Shown piece after piece: positions 1 to 7,171 of a stretch of DNA of 24,891 nt. The notes under the pieces were generated by a model that worked only from the letters and a program-made list of their open reading frames with translations, made no database searches and was not told the origin of the DNA. This DNA is from VRUE01 sp035707825. GTDB taxonomy: Bacteria; Actinomycetota; Thermoleophilia; Solirubrobacterales; 70-9. Numbering within the stretch: the first letter of the stretch is position 1; each line of letters begins with the position of its first letter. The stretch is from positions 1 to 24,891 of the forward strand of contig DASSTR010000020.1 in the NCBI GenBank assembly GCA_035707825.1. The letters are read 5' to 3'. A program made the position numbers and the translations under genes.

Positions 1-200
1 TCCGCCGTCGCCTGGAAGCGGTCCGAGAGGGGCGTGAGCCGCTCGTCGGGCACGTCCTCGATGTGGCTGCGCCCCGCGGAAAGGCCCTCCACCTTGCGGG
101 GGTCGACGTCGAAGCCGACGACCTCGTGACCGGCCTCGGCGAATGCCACCGCCAGTGGCAGGCCGACGTAGCCGAGGCCGACGATGCCTACCCTGGTCAT
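1..200 (-). CDS. Nucleotide-sugar dehydrogenase (UDP-GlcNAc/ManNAc 6-dehydrogenase type), N-terminal fragment
   Basis: Only the first 66 codons are in the window; the gene continues past the left edge. The start is the ATG at 198-200, preceded by a good ribosome site (GGAGGG, plus-strand 209-214, 8 nt away). The protein opens with a Rossmann nucleotide-binding turn, VGIVGLGYVGLP, with the GxGxxG pattern at residues 8-13, then a beta strand ending in VVGFDVD that would hold the NAD ribose. The following SHIEDVPDERL is typical of the WecC/WbpA branch of UDP-sugar dehydrogenases. The family oxidises C6 of a UDP-sugar to a uronic acid with NAD. This would supply an acidic sugar to the polysaccharide locus lying to the right. 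The exact substrate cannot be told from this fragment. Confidence 0.88.
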   Translation of the reverse strand, partial: MTRVGIVGLGYVGLPLAVAFAEAGHEVVGFDVDPRKVEGLSAGRSHIEDVPDERLTPLSDRFQATA

Positions 201-337
201 CGTGCGTTCCCTCCGACCCGACGGAAAGGAGCGTTTCGGAGCTGCGATGGGGGCGTGCGCATAGCGCCGCAGTCTAGGGCGCGGCAGCCGCGCGCCGACC
301 CTTGCAACGCAATGTGGGACGTTGCCTGCGGGCAGCG

Positions 338-366
338 TGGACAGGGTCGAAGACCTGCCCTAGATT
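338..366 (+). promoter_or_regulatory. Predicted sigma-70-type promoter of the TetR gene, leaderless
   Basis: TGGACA (338-343, 5 of 6 to the -35 consensus) and TAGATT (361-366, 4 of 6 to the -10 consensus) are separated by exactly 17 bp. The first in-frame ATG of the TetR gene (374) is only 7 nt downstream of the -10, so transcription would begin at or next to the start codon. No Shine-Dalgarno is visible there. Confidence 0.55.
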
Positions 367-373
367 GCCGGGC

Positions 374-1066
374 ATGCTCCCCCAATCCGCCTCGGACTCC
401 GAAGCGCAGAACGGCCGGCGGCGGGGTCACCAGCCCGGCCGGCCGGCTCGGCCGCAACGCGAGCGGATGCTCGAGGCGATGCTGAGGGTGGCGGCGGAGA
501 AAGGCTACGAAGCGACTCTGGTGGCCGACGTGGCCCGTGCCGCGGGCGTCACGGAGGCCGTCTTCTTCGAGACCTTCGGCGACAAGGAAGGCTGCTTCCT
601 GGAGTCCTACGACGCGATGATCGACCTGCTTGTCGCGCGCGTTTCGAACGCCTTCGTCGGCACCGTCGACTGCCCCTGGCCGGAGCGGGTCGGCACCGGC
701 CTGCGGGCGCTGGTCGAGCTGCTCTCGTCGGAGCCCGAGATCGCCCGCATGGCGATGGTGGAGGTGACGGCGATCGGCGAGGACACCCGCGAGCGCTACC
801 GCGCCGCCCTGGACCGCTTCGTGCCCTTCCTCGACGAGGGACGCGCCTATTCGGGACAGGGGGACGCGCTCCCCGCCGACACCGCCCGGCTGGCGGTCGG
901 GGGGGCGACGTCGATGATCTTCGAAGAGGTCCGGGCCGGGCGCGGGGCCGAGCTCGAGCGCGTCCTCCCCGAGCTCGTCTTCGCCGTGCTGATGCCCTAC
1001 CTCGGCTCGGAGAAGGCCGGTGAGGAGATGCGCCGCGTGGCGGGCGGGCAAGGACGGGACGCCTAG
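374..1066 (+). CDS. TetR/AcrR-family transcriptional regulator
   Basis: The product is a 230-residue DNA-binding repressor. Residues 1-28 are a basic, disordered tail. A TetR helix-turn-helix spans about 32-75: the first helix starts at RMLEAMLRVAAEKG, the HTH is LVADVARAAGVTEAVFFETF, and the characteristic FGDKE turn follows. The rest is a divergent all-helical ligand-binding domain, so the effector cannot be predicted. I chose ATG 374 rather than an upstream in-frame codon near 302 because the promoter 338-366 sits just before it and the N-terminal length then fits the family. It converges on the enoyl-CoA hydratase gene with only 16 bp between stops. A role in acyl-CoA metabolism is possible, but it rests on this neighbourhood alone. 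Confidence 0.85.
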   Translation: MLPQSASDSEAQNGRRRGHQPGRPARPQRERMLEAMLRVAAEKGYEATLVADVARAAGVTEAVFFETFGDKEGCFLESYDAMIDLLVARVSNAFVGTVDCPWPERVGTGLRALVELLSSEPEIARMAMVEVTAIGEDTRERYRAALDRFVPFLDEGRAYSGQGDALPADTARLAVGGATSMIFEEVRAGRGAELERVLPELVFAVLMPYLGSEKAGEEMRRVAGGQGRDA

Positions 1067-1082
1067 GCTGAGCGTCCTTTGG

Positions 1083-1835
1083 TTAGACGCCCTCGCCGTG
1101 GCGGCCCTCGCCGCCGGCGAAGCGGGCGGCGCCGCGCACCGCGACATCGAGCACCTCACGGCCCAGCCTGTGCTCGAGCGCGATGCCCTCCTCCAGCGGC
1201 ATGCCGAACCCTTCGATCGCGGCGCGGCGATCGGCGAGCATCGTCTCCTGAGGGAAGGAGGCGATCTTCTCGGCCAGCTCCAGCGCCCGCTCGAGATGCG
1301 CGCCGGGCGCGACCACCTCGTTGACGAGGCCGATCCGGTGGGCCTCCGCTGCGTCGATGGGGCGGCCGGTGAGGATCAGCTCCAGCGCCCGCCCCATGCC
1401 GACCGTGCGCGGCAGCCGCTGGGTGCCGCCGTCGACGAGAGGGACGCCCCAGCGCCGCTCGAAGAGGCCGAAGGTCGACCCGGGGGTGGCCAGGCGCATG
1501 TCGCACCAGAGAGCGAGCTCGACGCCGCCGGCCAGGCACCAGCCGTCGACCGCGGCGATCGCCGGCTTGGCCGGCGTCAGACGGGTCGGGCCCATCGGGC
1601 CGTCGGGATGGTCGACGTCGAGGTCGAGCGCCTTCAGGTCGGCCCCGGCGCAGAAGGCCTCGCCGCCGGCTCCTGTCAGAACGAGCACGCGGGCGCCCTC
1701 GTCGGCCTCGAAGTCGCGCAGGCCCTGGCGGAACAGCTCGGCGGTGGCGCCGTCGACGGCATTGCGCCGCTGCGGCCGGTCGATGGTCAGCACCGCCGCG
1801 GCTCCCGTCCGCTCGTAACGGAGTCCAGCGCTCAT
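1083..1835 (-). CDS. Enoyl-CoA hydratase/isomerase (crotonase superfamily)
   Basis: The 250-residue protein has the crotonase layout. ADLKAL after AFCAG (about 60-70) forms part of the oxyanion hole and CoA pocket, and LAGGVELAL (101-109) carries Glu106. TFGLFERRWGVP contains Glu126. These two acids are 20 residues apart, like the catalytic pair Glu144/Glu164 of rat enoyl-CoA hydratase, so hydratase activity is plausible. GGTQRLPR and the IGLVNEVV strand are also family hallmarks. The start is the ATG at 1833-1835, with a GGAAGG ribosome site at 1845-1850; a longer version reaching 1871 lacks this. The enzyme would hydrate trans-2-enoyl-CoA in fatty-acid or amino-acid breakdown, but isomerase or other crotonase reactions cannot be excluded. 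It faces the TetR gene tail to tail. Confidence 0.88.
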   Translation of the reverse strand: MSAGLRYERTGAAAVLTIDRPQRRNAVDGATAELFRQGLRDFEADEGARVLVLTGAGGEAFCAGADLKALDLDVDHPDGPMGPTRLTPAKPAIAAVDGWCLAGGVELALWCDMRLATPGSTFGLFERRWGVPLVDGGTQRLPRTVGMGRALELILTGRPIDAAEAHRIGLVNEVVAPGAHLERALELAEKIASFPQETMLADRRAAIEGFGMPLEEGIALEHRLGREVLDVAVRGAARFAGGEGRHGEGV

Positions 1836-2394
1836 CCCGGCGATCCTTCCACACCCCCACTGGTGGGGCATACGCGGAGACGAAAGCGGGCATGCATCAG
1901 ATCGGGAGCGGGCGGGCTAGCCGTGGCGACGGGCCGGGGGGTCTCGCCTGCGGCGCCCTGCTCCCTGGTTGCGCCCCGGCGCGCGCGGTCACCGGAGGGC
2001 AGGTACTCCGCGACCGGCGCCAAACGTAGAGACCGAGTCGGACGCCCGACGCCGGGGCTTAGGCGGCGCCGCGCGAACGACCGGTGCCGCACATCCCCTG
2101 CAAGAACGAAAAACGACCGGTGATGACGCTCGTCGCCTGCCCTCGTGCGTAGCCTTCGCACGCAGAAGCTCCTTGCGCCACCTTCGAGATGGTGTCCCGC
2201 TTTGGCTTTCTGCGGGGCCTCTCTCTCCCGGTCGCAAGACGACGTTAGCGCCGGGTCGATCGCGGCGCCAGGGGAAGCCGCCGAATTTCCCGCAATCTCC
2301 GCCAAATTCCGCCGGGGCGGCCGATCGCCTGCACCATTCGAGCCGCGGCGCCACCGGCAAGGAGCAGGCGAGCCGCACTGGCTACCCTGCCCGG
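1836..2394. other. 559-bp non-coding stretch upstream of metF, with hairpins and an 11-bp repeat
   Basis: No credible gene is seen on either strand. The plus strand holds AACGACCGGTG twice (2076-2086 and 2112-2122, 36 bp apart), each with the palindrome ACCGGT. At 2144-2217 three overlapping stem-loops can be drawn: CGTGCG/CGCACG (2144-2149 with 2157-2162), CACC/GGTG (2179-2182 with 2191-2194), and CCCGC/GCGGG (2196-2200 with 2212-2216). An outer pairing CAGAAGC/GCTTTCTG (2163-2169 with 2205-2212) would compete with the last. A -10-like TACCCT (2383-2388) lies 6 nt before the metF ATG. The region divides the minus-strand hydratase promoter from metF. I could not match it to a known riboswitch. 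Confidence 0.5.
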
Positions 2395-3306
2395 ATGCGC
2401 ATCGACGAGATCATCGCCCGGCGGGGGCCGACCTTCTCGGTCGAGTTCTTCCCACCGAAGACGGACGAGGCGAGGGAGGGGCTCTTCGCGACCGCTCGCT
2501 CCCTGAATGAGCTGGGGCTCGATTTCGCCTCCGTCACCTACGGCGCCGGCGGCTCGACCCGCGAGGGCACGGTCGAGATCACCAAGACGCTCAAGGAGGA
2601 GCTCGCGCTCGAGGTTATGGCGCACCTGAGCTGCGTCGGGGAGACCCGCGAGGGGCTCTCGGCCACCCTCGACCGGATCGAGGCGGCCGGGATCGAGAAC
2701 GTCTTCGCCCTGCGCGGCGACCCACCGCGGGGAGAGGAGGACTTCGTCCAGCCCGAGGGGGGGCTGGGCAGCGCCGCCGAGCTGTCCGCCTTCATCACCT
2801 CCGGCTGGGACTTCACGGTCGGAGGCGCGTGCTTTCCCGAGGTGCACCCCGAGGCCCCCGACCTCGACACCGACCTCGCCTACCTGAAGACGAAGGTCGA
2901 AGCCGGCGCCTCGTTCCTGATCACGCAGCTCTTCTTCGACAACCGGGTCTACTTCGACTTCGTCGCCGGCGCCAGGGAGCGAGGCATCGAGGTGCCGATC
3001 CTCGCCGGCGTGATCCCCGTGGCGAGCTTCGCGCAGACGAAGCGGATCTGCGAGCTCTGCGACGCGACGATCCCCGAGCGGCTCGAAGCCGCCTTCCAGG
3101 CCGCCGAAGGGGACGAGCGCGCCGAGTTCGAGCTCGGCGTCGCCTTCGCCGCCCAGCAATGCACCGAGTTGCTGCTGGCCGGGGTGCCCGGCATCCATTT
3201 CTATGCGCTCAACAGGGCGCCTGCGACCCGGGCCGTGCTCGGCGCCCTGAAGGCGGCCAAGCCATGGCAGCGCGCCGGCGGCACCGGCGCCGTGGCCGGG
3301 GCCTGA
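2395..3306 (+). CDS. metF: 5,10-Methylenetetrahydrofolate reductase (MetF)
   Basis: This 303-residue protein is a complete bacterial MetF. It would reduce 5,10-methylene-THF to 5-methyl-THF with FAD, feeding methionine synthesis. Visible landmarks are SVEFFPPKT (15-23, with Glu17 at the place of E. coli Glu28), TYGAGGSTR (48-56), HLSCVG (77-82), LRGDPP (106-111, Asp109 near the flavin), FPEVHPEA (147-154), TQLFFDN (177-183), and GIHFYALN (266-273). The start is the ATG at 2395; no ribosome site is seen and TACCCT lies 6 nt upstream, suggesting a leaderless message. Upstream in-frame codons would add a low-complexity tail with no family match. It stands alone on the plus strand; the next gene begins 51 bp later, with its own -10-like box. 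Confidence 0.95.
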   Translation: MRIDEIIARRGPTFSVEFFPPKTDEAREGLFATARSLNELGLDFASVTYGAGGSTREGTVEITKTLKEELALEVMAHLSCVGETREGLSATLDRIEAAGIENVFALRGDPPRGEEDFVQPEGGLGSAAELSAFITSGWDFTVGGACFPEVHPEAPDLDTDLAYLKTKVEAGASFLITQLFFDNRVYFDFVAGARERGIEVPILAGVIPVASFAQTKRICELCDATIPERLEAAFQAAEGDERAEFELGVAFAAQQCTELLLAGVPGIHFYALNRAPATRAVLGALKAAKPWQRAGGTGAVAGA

Positions 3307-3357
3307 TCCCGGCTCGAGCGGCGCTTTCCCCCAACAGCTTCTAAACTCCTCGACCGC

Positions 3358-4128
3358 ATGGCAAACCGTCGCGAGGAAGAGAGAGAAAGACTCCGCGAAG
3401 CGCGCGAAGAACGCGAAGCGCAGAGCGCCGGCTCCGAGAAACGCCGGCTGGCGGTCGCCTACGCCGTCGCCGCCGTGCTCGTGCTCGTTCTCGTCGTCGC
3501 GATCGTCGTCATCGCCTCGTCCGGAGGCGGGGACAGCGGCAGCGCCCACATCAACCAGGAAAGCGGCTCCACCAACGGCATTTCGCCCGACAGCCGCAGC
3601 GGCACCGCGCCGCCGGCCGTCGCGGTCGCCAACCTGAAACAGGCTGCGAAGCAGGCCGGCTGCGACCTCCGCCTCAACCTCAAGAACGAGGGCCGCACCC
3701 ACATCTCGCCGGGGTCGCCGACGCCTCACTACGGGACCAACCCCCCCACTTCCGGCAATCACGTCGACCCGCCCTACCAGCAGGCCGACGGCGCCTACAG
3801 CGAAATGCCGCTCGAAATCGACCTCGTCCACTCACTCGAGCATGGCCGCCTGGAGATCCAGTACGAACCCGACCTGCCCGAGAAGGCGCAGCTGGAACTC
3901 GTAGGCCTCTACGACACCATGTACGGGGCGACGCTGCTCTTCCCGAACTCGAACATGAGCTACGCCGTCGCCGCGACGACCTGGACCAACCTGATCGGCT
4001 GCCCCACCTACAAGGGCTCGATCACCCTCGACGCGATCCGGGCCTTCGGCAAGGCAACCTGGGGCAAGGCTCCCGAGCCGGTCGAAGGCTTCCCCTTCAC
4101 CGGCCCGACCCCGCGTAACCCGAGCTGA
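3358..4128 (+). CDS. Membrane-anchored DUF3105 protein
   Basis: The 256-residue protein begins with a highly charged Arg/Glu cytoplasmic segment (1-30, likely helical or coiled coil). A single membrane helix follows (about 31-54), then a Ser/Gly-rich linker, then an extracytoplasmic domain. That domain shows the DUF3105 signature HYGTNPPTSGNH, followed by a SLEHG box and a conserved Tyr-rich strand. Two cysteines (in GCDLRLNL and IGCPTY) could form a disulfide outside the cell. The function of DUF3105 is unknown. TAAACT (3342-3347) lies 10 nt before the ATG and no Shine-Dalgarno is present. Its stop converges on the FemAB-like gene across a 51-bp gap with a GC-rich hairpin. Confidence 0.85.
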   Translation: MANRREEERERLREAREEREAQSAGSEKRRLAVAYAVAAVLVLVLVVAIVVIASSGGGDSGSAHINQESGSTNGISPDSRSGTAPPAVAVANLKQAAKQAGCDLRLNLKNEGRTHISPGSPTPHYGTNPPTSGNHVDPPYQQADGAYSEMPLEIDLVHSLEHGRLEIQYEPDLPEKAQLELVGLYDTMYGATLLFPNSNMSYAVAATTWTNLIGCPTYKGSITLDAIRAFGKATWGKAPEPVEGFPFTGPTPRNPS

Positions 4129-4139
4129 CCCCCCAGCGC

Positions 4140-4168
4140 CCCCGCTTGTAAGGAGCCCGCAGGCGGGG
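4140..4168. terminator. GC-rich hairpin between convergent genes, possible bidirectional terminator
   Basis: CCCCGCTT (4140-4147) can pair with AGGCGGGG (4161-4168) as an 8-bp stem with one G-T wobble and a 13-nt loop. It lies in the 51-bp gap between the DUF3105 stop and the FemAB-like stop. There is no U-tract on either side, so it is not a classical intrinsic terminator; such hairpins are common at gene ends in high-GC actinobacteria. Confidence 0.4.
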
Positions 4169-4179
4169 AAGGCCGCTGG

Positions 4180-5190
4180 TCAGGGAGCGCGGCGGTAGGC
4201 GGGGAAGAAACCGCCGGCTGCGCGGCCTGCGGAGAGGCGCTGGTAGGCATCTGGGTCGCAGACGATCTCCGAGGTCCGCCAGGCCTGCTCGCGGTTGGCG
4301 AAGCCGCGCTTGAATTCCTCCAGCGGGTCGCCCGGTGAGATGCCGCCGCCCAGGTTGAGCGGCAGGCCCTCGGCGGCCGCCAGCTCGCACAGAGAGGCGA
4401 CGACGTTCTTCATAGGCGAGTCGCGCAGGTGCGAGTCGGCGCTGCCGCTCAGGTAGTAGTGAAGGAAGCCGTCGCTGCGAGCGGCGATCGAGGCGGCGGC
4501 GAGCTCACCGTCGGGGGCGAGCGCCGAAACGAGCCAGGTGCCCTCGGCGGCGAGGACGAGGTCGAAGTAGGCGGCGGCGAAGAAGTAGCGCTCCGCGGCT
4601 TCGGTGCGGCGCATCGTCTGCTCGTAGGCGGCCAGGAAGCCGGCGCGTTCCTCGCCGCTCGTCCGCGGGCCCGGCACCGCTCGCAGCTCGTAGCCGCGTT
4701 TGAGGTTGCGGCGGATCTGCTGACGGTCGCTCATGCGGCTCTTGGGCGGCAGCGCTGGATCGGCGATCTGCACCATGTTGCGCTCGCTGGCGCCGCGCAG
4801 GGGCGGGTCGGCGAGGGTGTGGCGGATGAAGGCGCTGACCAGACCGGTGGCCGAGAAGTCGATCTCGCCGGGGTCGATTGCCGGGGGGAGCCCCGGAGCG
4901 CCCTGCCCAGCCCGGTCGGCCTCGAGGGCCTCCCCCGCTTCGGCGGGCCGCCCAACTCCCCCGGGGAGCGTGACGGCGATTCCCGGATAGCCGTAGGGGG
5001 AGATCGCGTCGAGGCCTTCGCCGCCGGGCACCTCGCGGACGATCAGCGGCGCCAGCAGCTCGACCCCGCCGGCGGCGATTCGCAGAGTGTGGGTGACCCC
5101 TTCCGCGGCGAGGAAGGGACGGCAGCGGAAGAACTCCTCGCCGGCGGCGGCCTCGCCCCCGTCGGCGACCAACTCCGCGGCCGCGTTCAA
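4180..5190 (-). CDS. FemAB-like / GNAT-fold acyltransferase
   Basis: The predicted 336-residue protein resembles the FemAB or BioF2-like acetyltransferase group: two GNAT-type lobes, with the second lobe clear in RMSDRQQIRRNLKRGYEL, then an aromatic-rich core (YFFAAAYFDLV), LHYYLSGS and GGGISPGDPLEEFKRGF near the C-terminus. Members attached to polysaccharide loci transfer amino acids or acyl groups to sugars or cell-wall precursors; the substrate here is unknown. There is no ATG near the 5' end. The TTG at 5188-5190 overlaps the stop of the upstream acetyltransferase (TTGA), so I take it as the start by translational coupling. Longer readings upstream run over the acetyltransferase gene in another frame. 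It is the last gene of the 9.45-to-4.18 kb operon. Confidence 0.75.
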   Translation of the reverse strand: MNAAAELVADGGEAAAGEEFFRCRPFLAAEGVTHTLRIAAGGVELLAPLIVREVPGGEGLDAISPYGYPGIAVTLPGGVGRPAEAGEALEADRAGQGAPGLPPAIDPGEIDFSATGLVSAFIRHTLADPPLRGASERNMVQIADPALPPKSRMSDRQQIRRNLKRGYELRAVPGPRTSGEERAGFLAAYEQTMRRTEAAERYFFAAAYFDLVLAAEGTWLVSALAPDGELAAASIAARSDGFLHYYLSGSADSHLRDSPMKNVVASLCELAAAEGLPLNLGGGISPGDPLEEFKRGFANREQAWRTSEIVCDPDAYQRLSAGRAAGGFFPAYRRAP

Positions 5191-5732
5191 AGCAGGTCCG
5201 CGGCGGCGGCGCGGAACTCGTCGGGCAGCACGCCCCAGACCTCGCAGTCGGCGAGCTCGCCGTCCTTGCCGCGCAGGTGGGCGCGCATCGTCCCCTCGTG
5301 GCGCCAGCCGAGGCTGGTCACCACCCGCTTGGCCGCCTCGTTGTGAGCCGGGATGCGCCCGTAGACGCGATGGGCGCCGAACTCGTCGAAGGCCTTGGAG
5401 ATCGTCAGCGCCTCGGCGCGGCGGCCAACCCCCCTGCCGCGCACTTCGTCCCCGATCAGCGCTCCCAGCTCCGGGGCGGTCTGGCGAAAGAGCCCGTAGA
5501 GGGCGGTGAAGCCGACCGGCTCCTCGTGGCCCTCGACGAGGATCGCGAACTTGCGGTCCTCTCCCGACTCGTCCATCGCCCGCTCTACCCAACCCTCGGC
5601 CTGCTCGAGCGCGAAGCTCTCGCGCTGCTCCATCAGGGTCCTCGTCGCCTGCGGGTTGTTGAACCAGCGGTGGACGGCCGCGGCGTCGCCGGGCTGGAAT
5701 GGACGGAGGCTCACTTCGGCGGTCTCGCTCAT
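5187..5732 (-). CDS. GNAT family N-acetyltransferase (RimJ/RimL-like)
   Basis: The 181-residue protein is a compact single-domain GNAT enzyme. It starts with the typical VSLRPFQPGDAAAVHRWF, and has the acetyl-CoA pyrophosphate-binding turn RGRGVG (98-103) followed by a helix. It then has the RimJ/RimL-type HNEAAKRVVTSLGWRHEGTMR. Such enzymes acetylate protein N-termini, amino sugars or antibiotics. In a glycan locus, N-acetylation of an amino sugar is an attractive guess, no more. The ATG (5730-5732) has AGGA 7 nt upstream. TAGGAT (plus strand 5739-5744) also lies 6 nt before it, so an internal promoter is possible after the 68-bp gap from the hydrolase gene. The stop overlaps the FemAB-like start. 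Confidence 0.85.
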   Translation of the reverse strand: MSETAEVSLRPFQPGDAAAVHRWFNNPQATRTLMEQRESFALEQAEGWVERAMDESGEDRKFAILVEGHEEPVGFTALYGLFRQTAPELGALIGDEVRGRGVGRRAEALTISKAFDEFGAHRVYGRIPAHNEAAKRVVTSLGWRHEGTMRAHLRGKDGELADCEVWGVLPDEFRAAAADLL

Positions 5733-5800
5733 CGCAAAATCCTATGCGTGAAACCGCGGCGTCAGGGGGCGAGGCGCGTCAGATGCGCGAGGTCGGAGCG

Positions 5801-6589
5801 TCAGGCCTCGACCGTCTCCGGCTCGCCCGCGCGCGGCCAGCGAACCCGGTTCTCGATCCCGGCGGCGGCAAAGGCGCGCTCGACGGCGGCGCGCCCCTGG
5901 CGGAAGTGCTTCCACCCCTCGTAATGGATCGGCAGCAGCGTCTGCAACTGGAACTCGCCGGCGACGCGGACCGCCTCGGCTGCGTTCATCGTGTAGCGGG
6001 CCGGGCCCGTAGTCGGGAATCGCACACCCCCGAGGTGGATGAGCGCCGTGCCGACGTCGAAGCGCCTGCCCACCTCGGCCACGCCATTGAAGTAGACGGT
6101 GTCGCCGGAGATCCAGAGCGCTCCGTGGCGCTGCCCGTCCCACTCGAGCACGAAGCCGACCACCTCGCCCACCAGCGGCCTGCTCAGCGGCGGCCCGTGA
6201 CGGGCGGGTGTCGCGGTGACCCGCAACTCACCGCCCTCGGGCATCGGCAGCGTGGTCGAGCTCCAGGGCGCCAGCCCGACGGCGTTGCCGCCCAACCGCT
6301 TGGCGCCCGACGGGGTGGTCAGCACCTGGCCGGCCGAGGGCAGCATGGCCCGCCCGGCATCGTCGAGGTTGTCGTCGTGGTGATCGTGGCTGAGCAGGAC
6401 GGCGTCCACAGGGCTCAACGCCTCAGGCGTCAGCGCCGGCCCGTCCAGCTTGCGCGAGGAGGTTCCCCAGCCGAAGTTGTAGCGCCGCCCGGGAGGATCG
6501 AAGGTGGGGTCGGTGAGCAGCCGCAGGCCGCCGACCTCCAGCAGCGCCGTCGGGCCTCCTACGTATGTGATCGTGAACGACGACGCCAT
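5801..6589 (-). CDS. Metallo-beta-lactamase-fold hydrolase (UlaG-like)
   Basis: This 262-residue protein has the metallo-beta-lactamase fold. The metal site reads SHDHHDDN (67-74), the HxHHxDN variant seen in UlaG-like subgroups rather than textbook HxHxDH. ARHG (His131), SGDT (Asp163) and PIHYEGW (His222) supply the remaining ligands. GPTALLEVGGLRLLTDP at the N-terminus is the usual opening of this group. There is no signal peptide, so it should act in the cytoplasm on an unknown phosphodiester, lactone or similar ester. It has a strong ribosome site (GGAGG, 5 nt before ATG) and starts 15 bp after the sugar transferase stop, so it belongs to the glycan operon, although its role there is unclear. 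Confidence 0.88.
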   Translation of the reverse strand: MASSFTITYVGGPTALLEVGGLRLLTDPTFDPPGRRYNFGWGTSSRKLDGPALTPEALSPVDAVLLSHDHHDDNLDDAGRAMLPSAGQVLTTPSGAKRLGGNAVGLAPWSSTTLPMPEGGELRVTATPARHGPPLSRPLVGEVVGFVLEWDGQRHGALWISGDTVYFNGVAEVGRRFDVGTALIHLGGVRFPTTGPARYTMNAAEAVRVAGEFQLQTLLPIHYEGWKHFRQGRAAVERAFAAAGIENRVRWPRAGEPETVEA

Positions 6590-6604
6590 CCCTTCCTCCC
6601 CTTG

Positions 6605-7168
6605 TTAGTCGGGCGCGAGCCCGTGTCCGCTGACCAGCAGCCAGGCGGTCCGCGCGAGGATACGGAGGTCGAGCGAGAGGCTGCGGTGTTCGACGTAGTG
6701 GAGGTCGAGCTCGATCCGCTCCTCCCAGGGGATGCCCGCCCTGCCCTGGACCTGCGCCCAGCCGGTGATACCGGGGCGAACCTCGTGACGGCGGCGCTGG
6801 CGAGGGGTGTAGCCGTCGACCTGGGCCGGGATCGTCGGCCGCGGCCCGACGATCCCCATCTCGCCCCGCAGCACGTTGATCAGGTTGGGAATCTCGTCGA
6901 GCGAGGTTCGGCGCAGGAAGCGGCCCGCGCCGGTGACCCGAGGGTCCTCGCGGGTGACTACGGTGCCGATCCCGACCGGGTCTGAGCCCTGCACCATCGT
7001 GCGCAGCTTCAGCATCTCGAACTCGCGGCCGCCCAGGCCGACACGGCGCTGGCGATAGAAGACCGGGCCGCGGCTGCCGAGCTTGATCGCGATCGCGGCG
7101 ATCAGGAGCACCGGCGAGAGCAGGAGCAGGACGACCAGGGCGATCGCGATGTCGAGGGCGCGCGGCAT
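6605..7168 (-). CDS. Phosphoglycosyl transferase (bacterial sugar transferase, PglC type)
   Basis: At 187 residues this is the short monotopic form. An N-terminal re-entrant hydrophobic helix (about 4-30) leads straight into the catalytic domain, without the extra membrane helices of WbaP. Motifs in order are GPVFYRQRRVG (34-44), EMLKLRTM (51-58), TSLDEIPNLINVLRGE (89-104, with the Asp91-Glu92 catalytic dyad), VGPRPTIP, and PGITGWAQVQGR. The family moves a sugar-1-phosphate from a UDP-sugar to undecaprenyl phosphate and so starts the lipid-linked glycan on the inner face of the membrane. It starts 3 bp after the GT2 stop, with GGAG 9 nt upstream. The sugar is unknown, but the FlaA1-type dehydratase at 14.8-16.7 kb could make it. 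Confidence 0.93.
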   Translation of the reverse strand: MPRALDIAIALVVLLLLSPVLLIAAIAIKLGSRGPVFYRQRRVGLGGREFEMLKLRTMVQGSDPVGIGTVVTREDPRVTGAGRFLRRTSLDEIPNLINVLRGEMGIVGPRPTIPAQVDGYTPRQRRRHEVRPGITGWAQVQGRAGIPWEERIELDLHYVEHRSLSLDLRILARTAWLLVSGHGLAPD

Positions 7169-7171
7169 CTT

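Noticed and set aside
2100..2250. Known riboswitch (glycine, c-di-GMP-I, SAM, cobalamin) in the metF leader or its complement
   Set aside because: I compared both strands by eye with remembered consensus cores, and the conserved segments are not present in the right order. Only the general statement of alternative hairpins is kept.
1832..2305. Minus-strand open frame (157 codons) in the metF upstream gap
   Set aside because: It overlaps the start of the enoyl-CoA hydratase gene, has no motif or ribosome site, and covers the hairpin region. I treat the gap as non-coding.
2245..3831. Long minus-strand open frame (528 codons) across metF and DUF3105
   Set aside because: It is antisense to two well-supported genes, has no recognisable motif and is Arg/Gly/Val-rich, as expected from the opposite strand of high-GC coding DNA.
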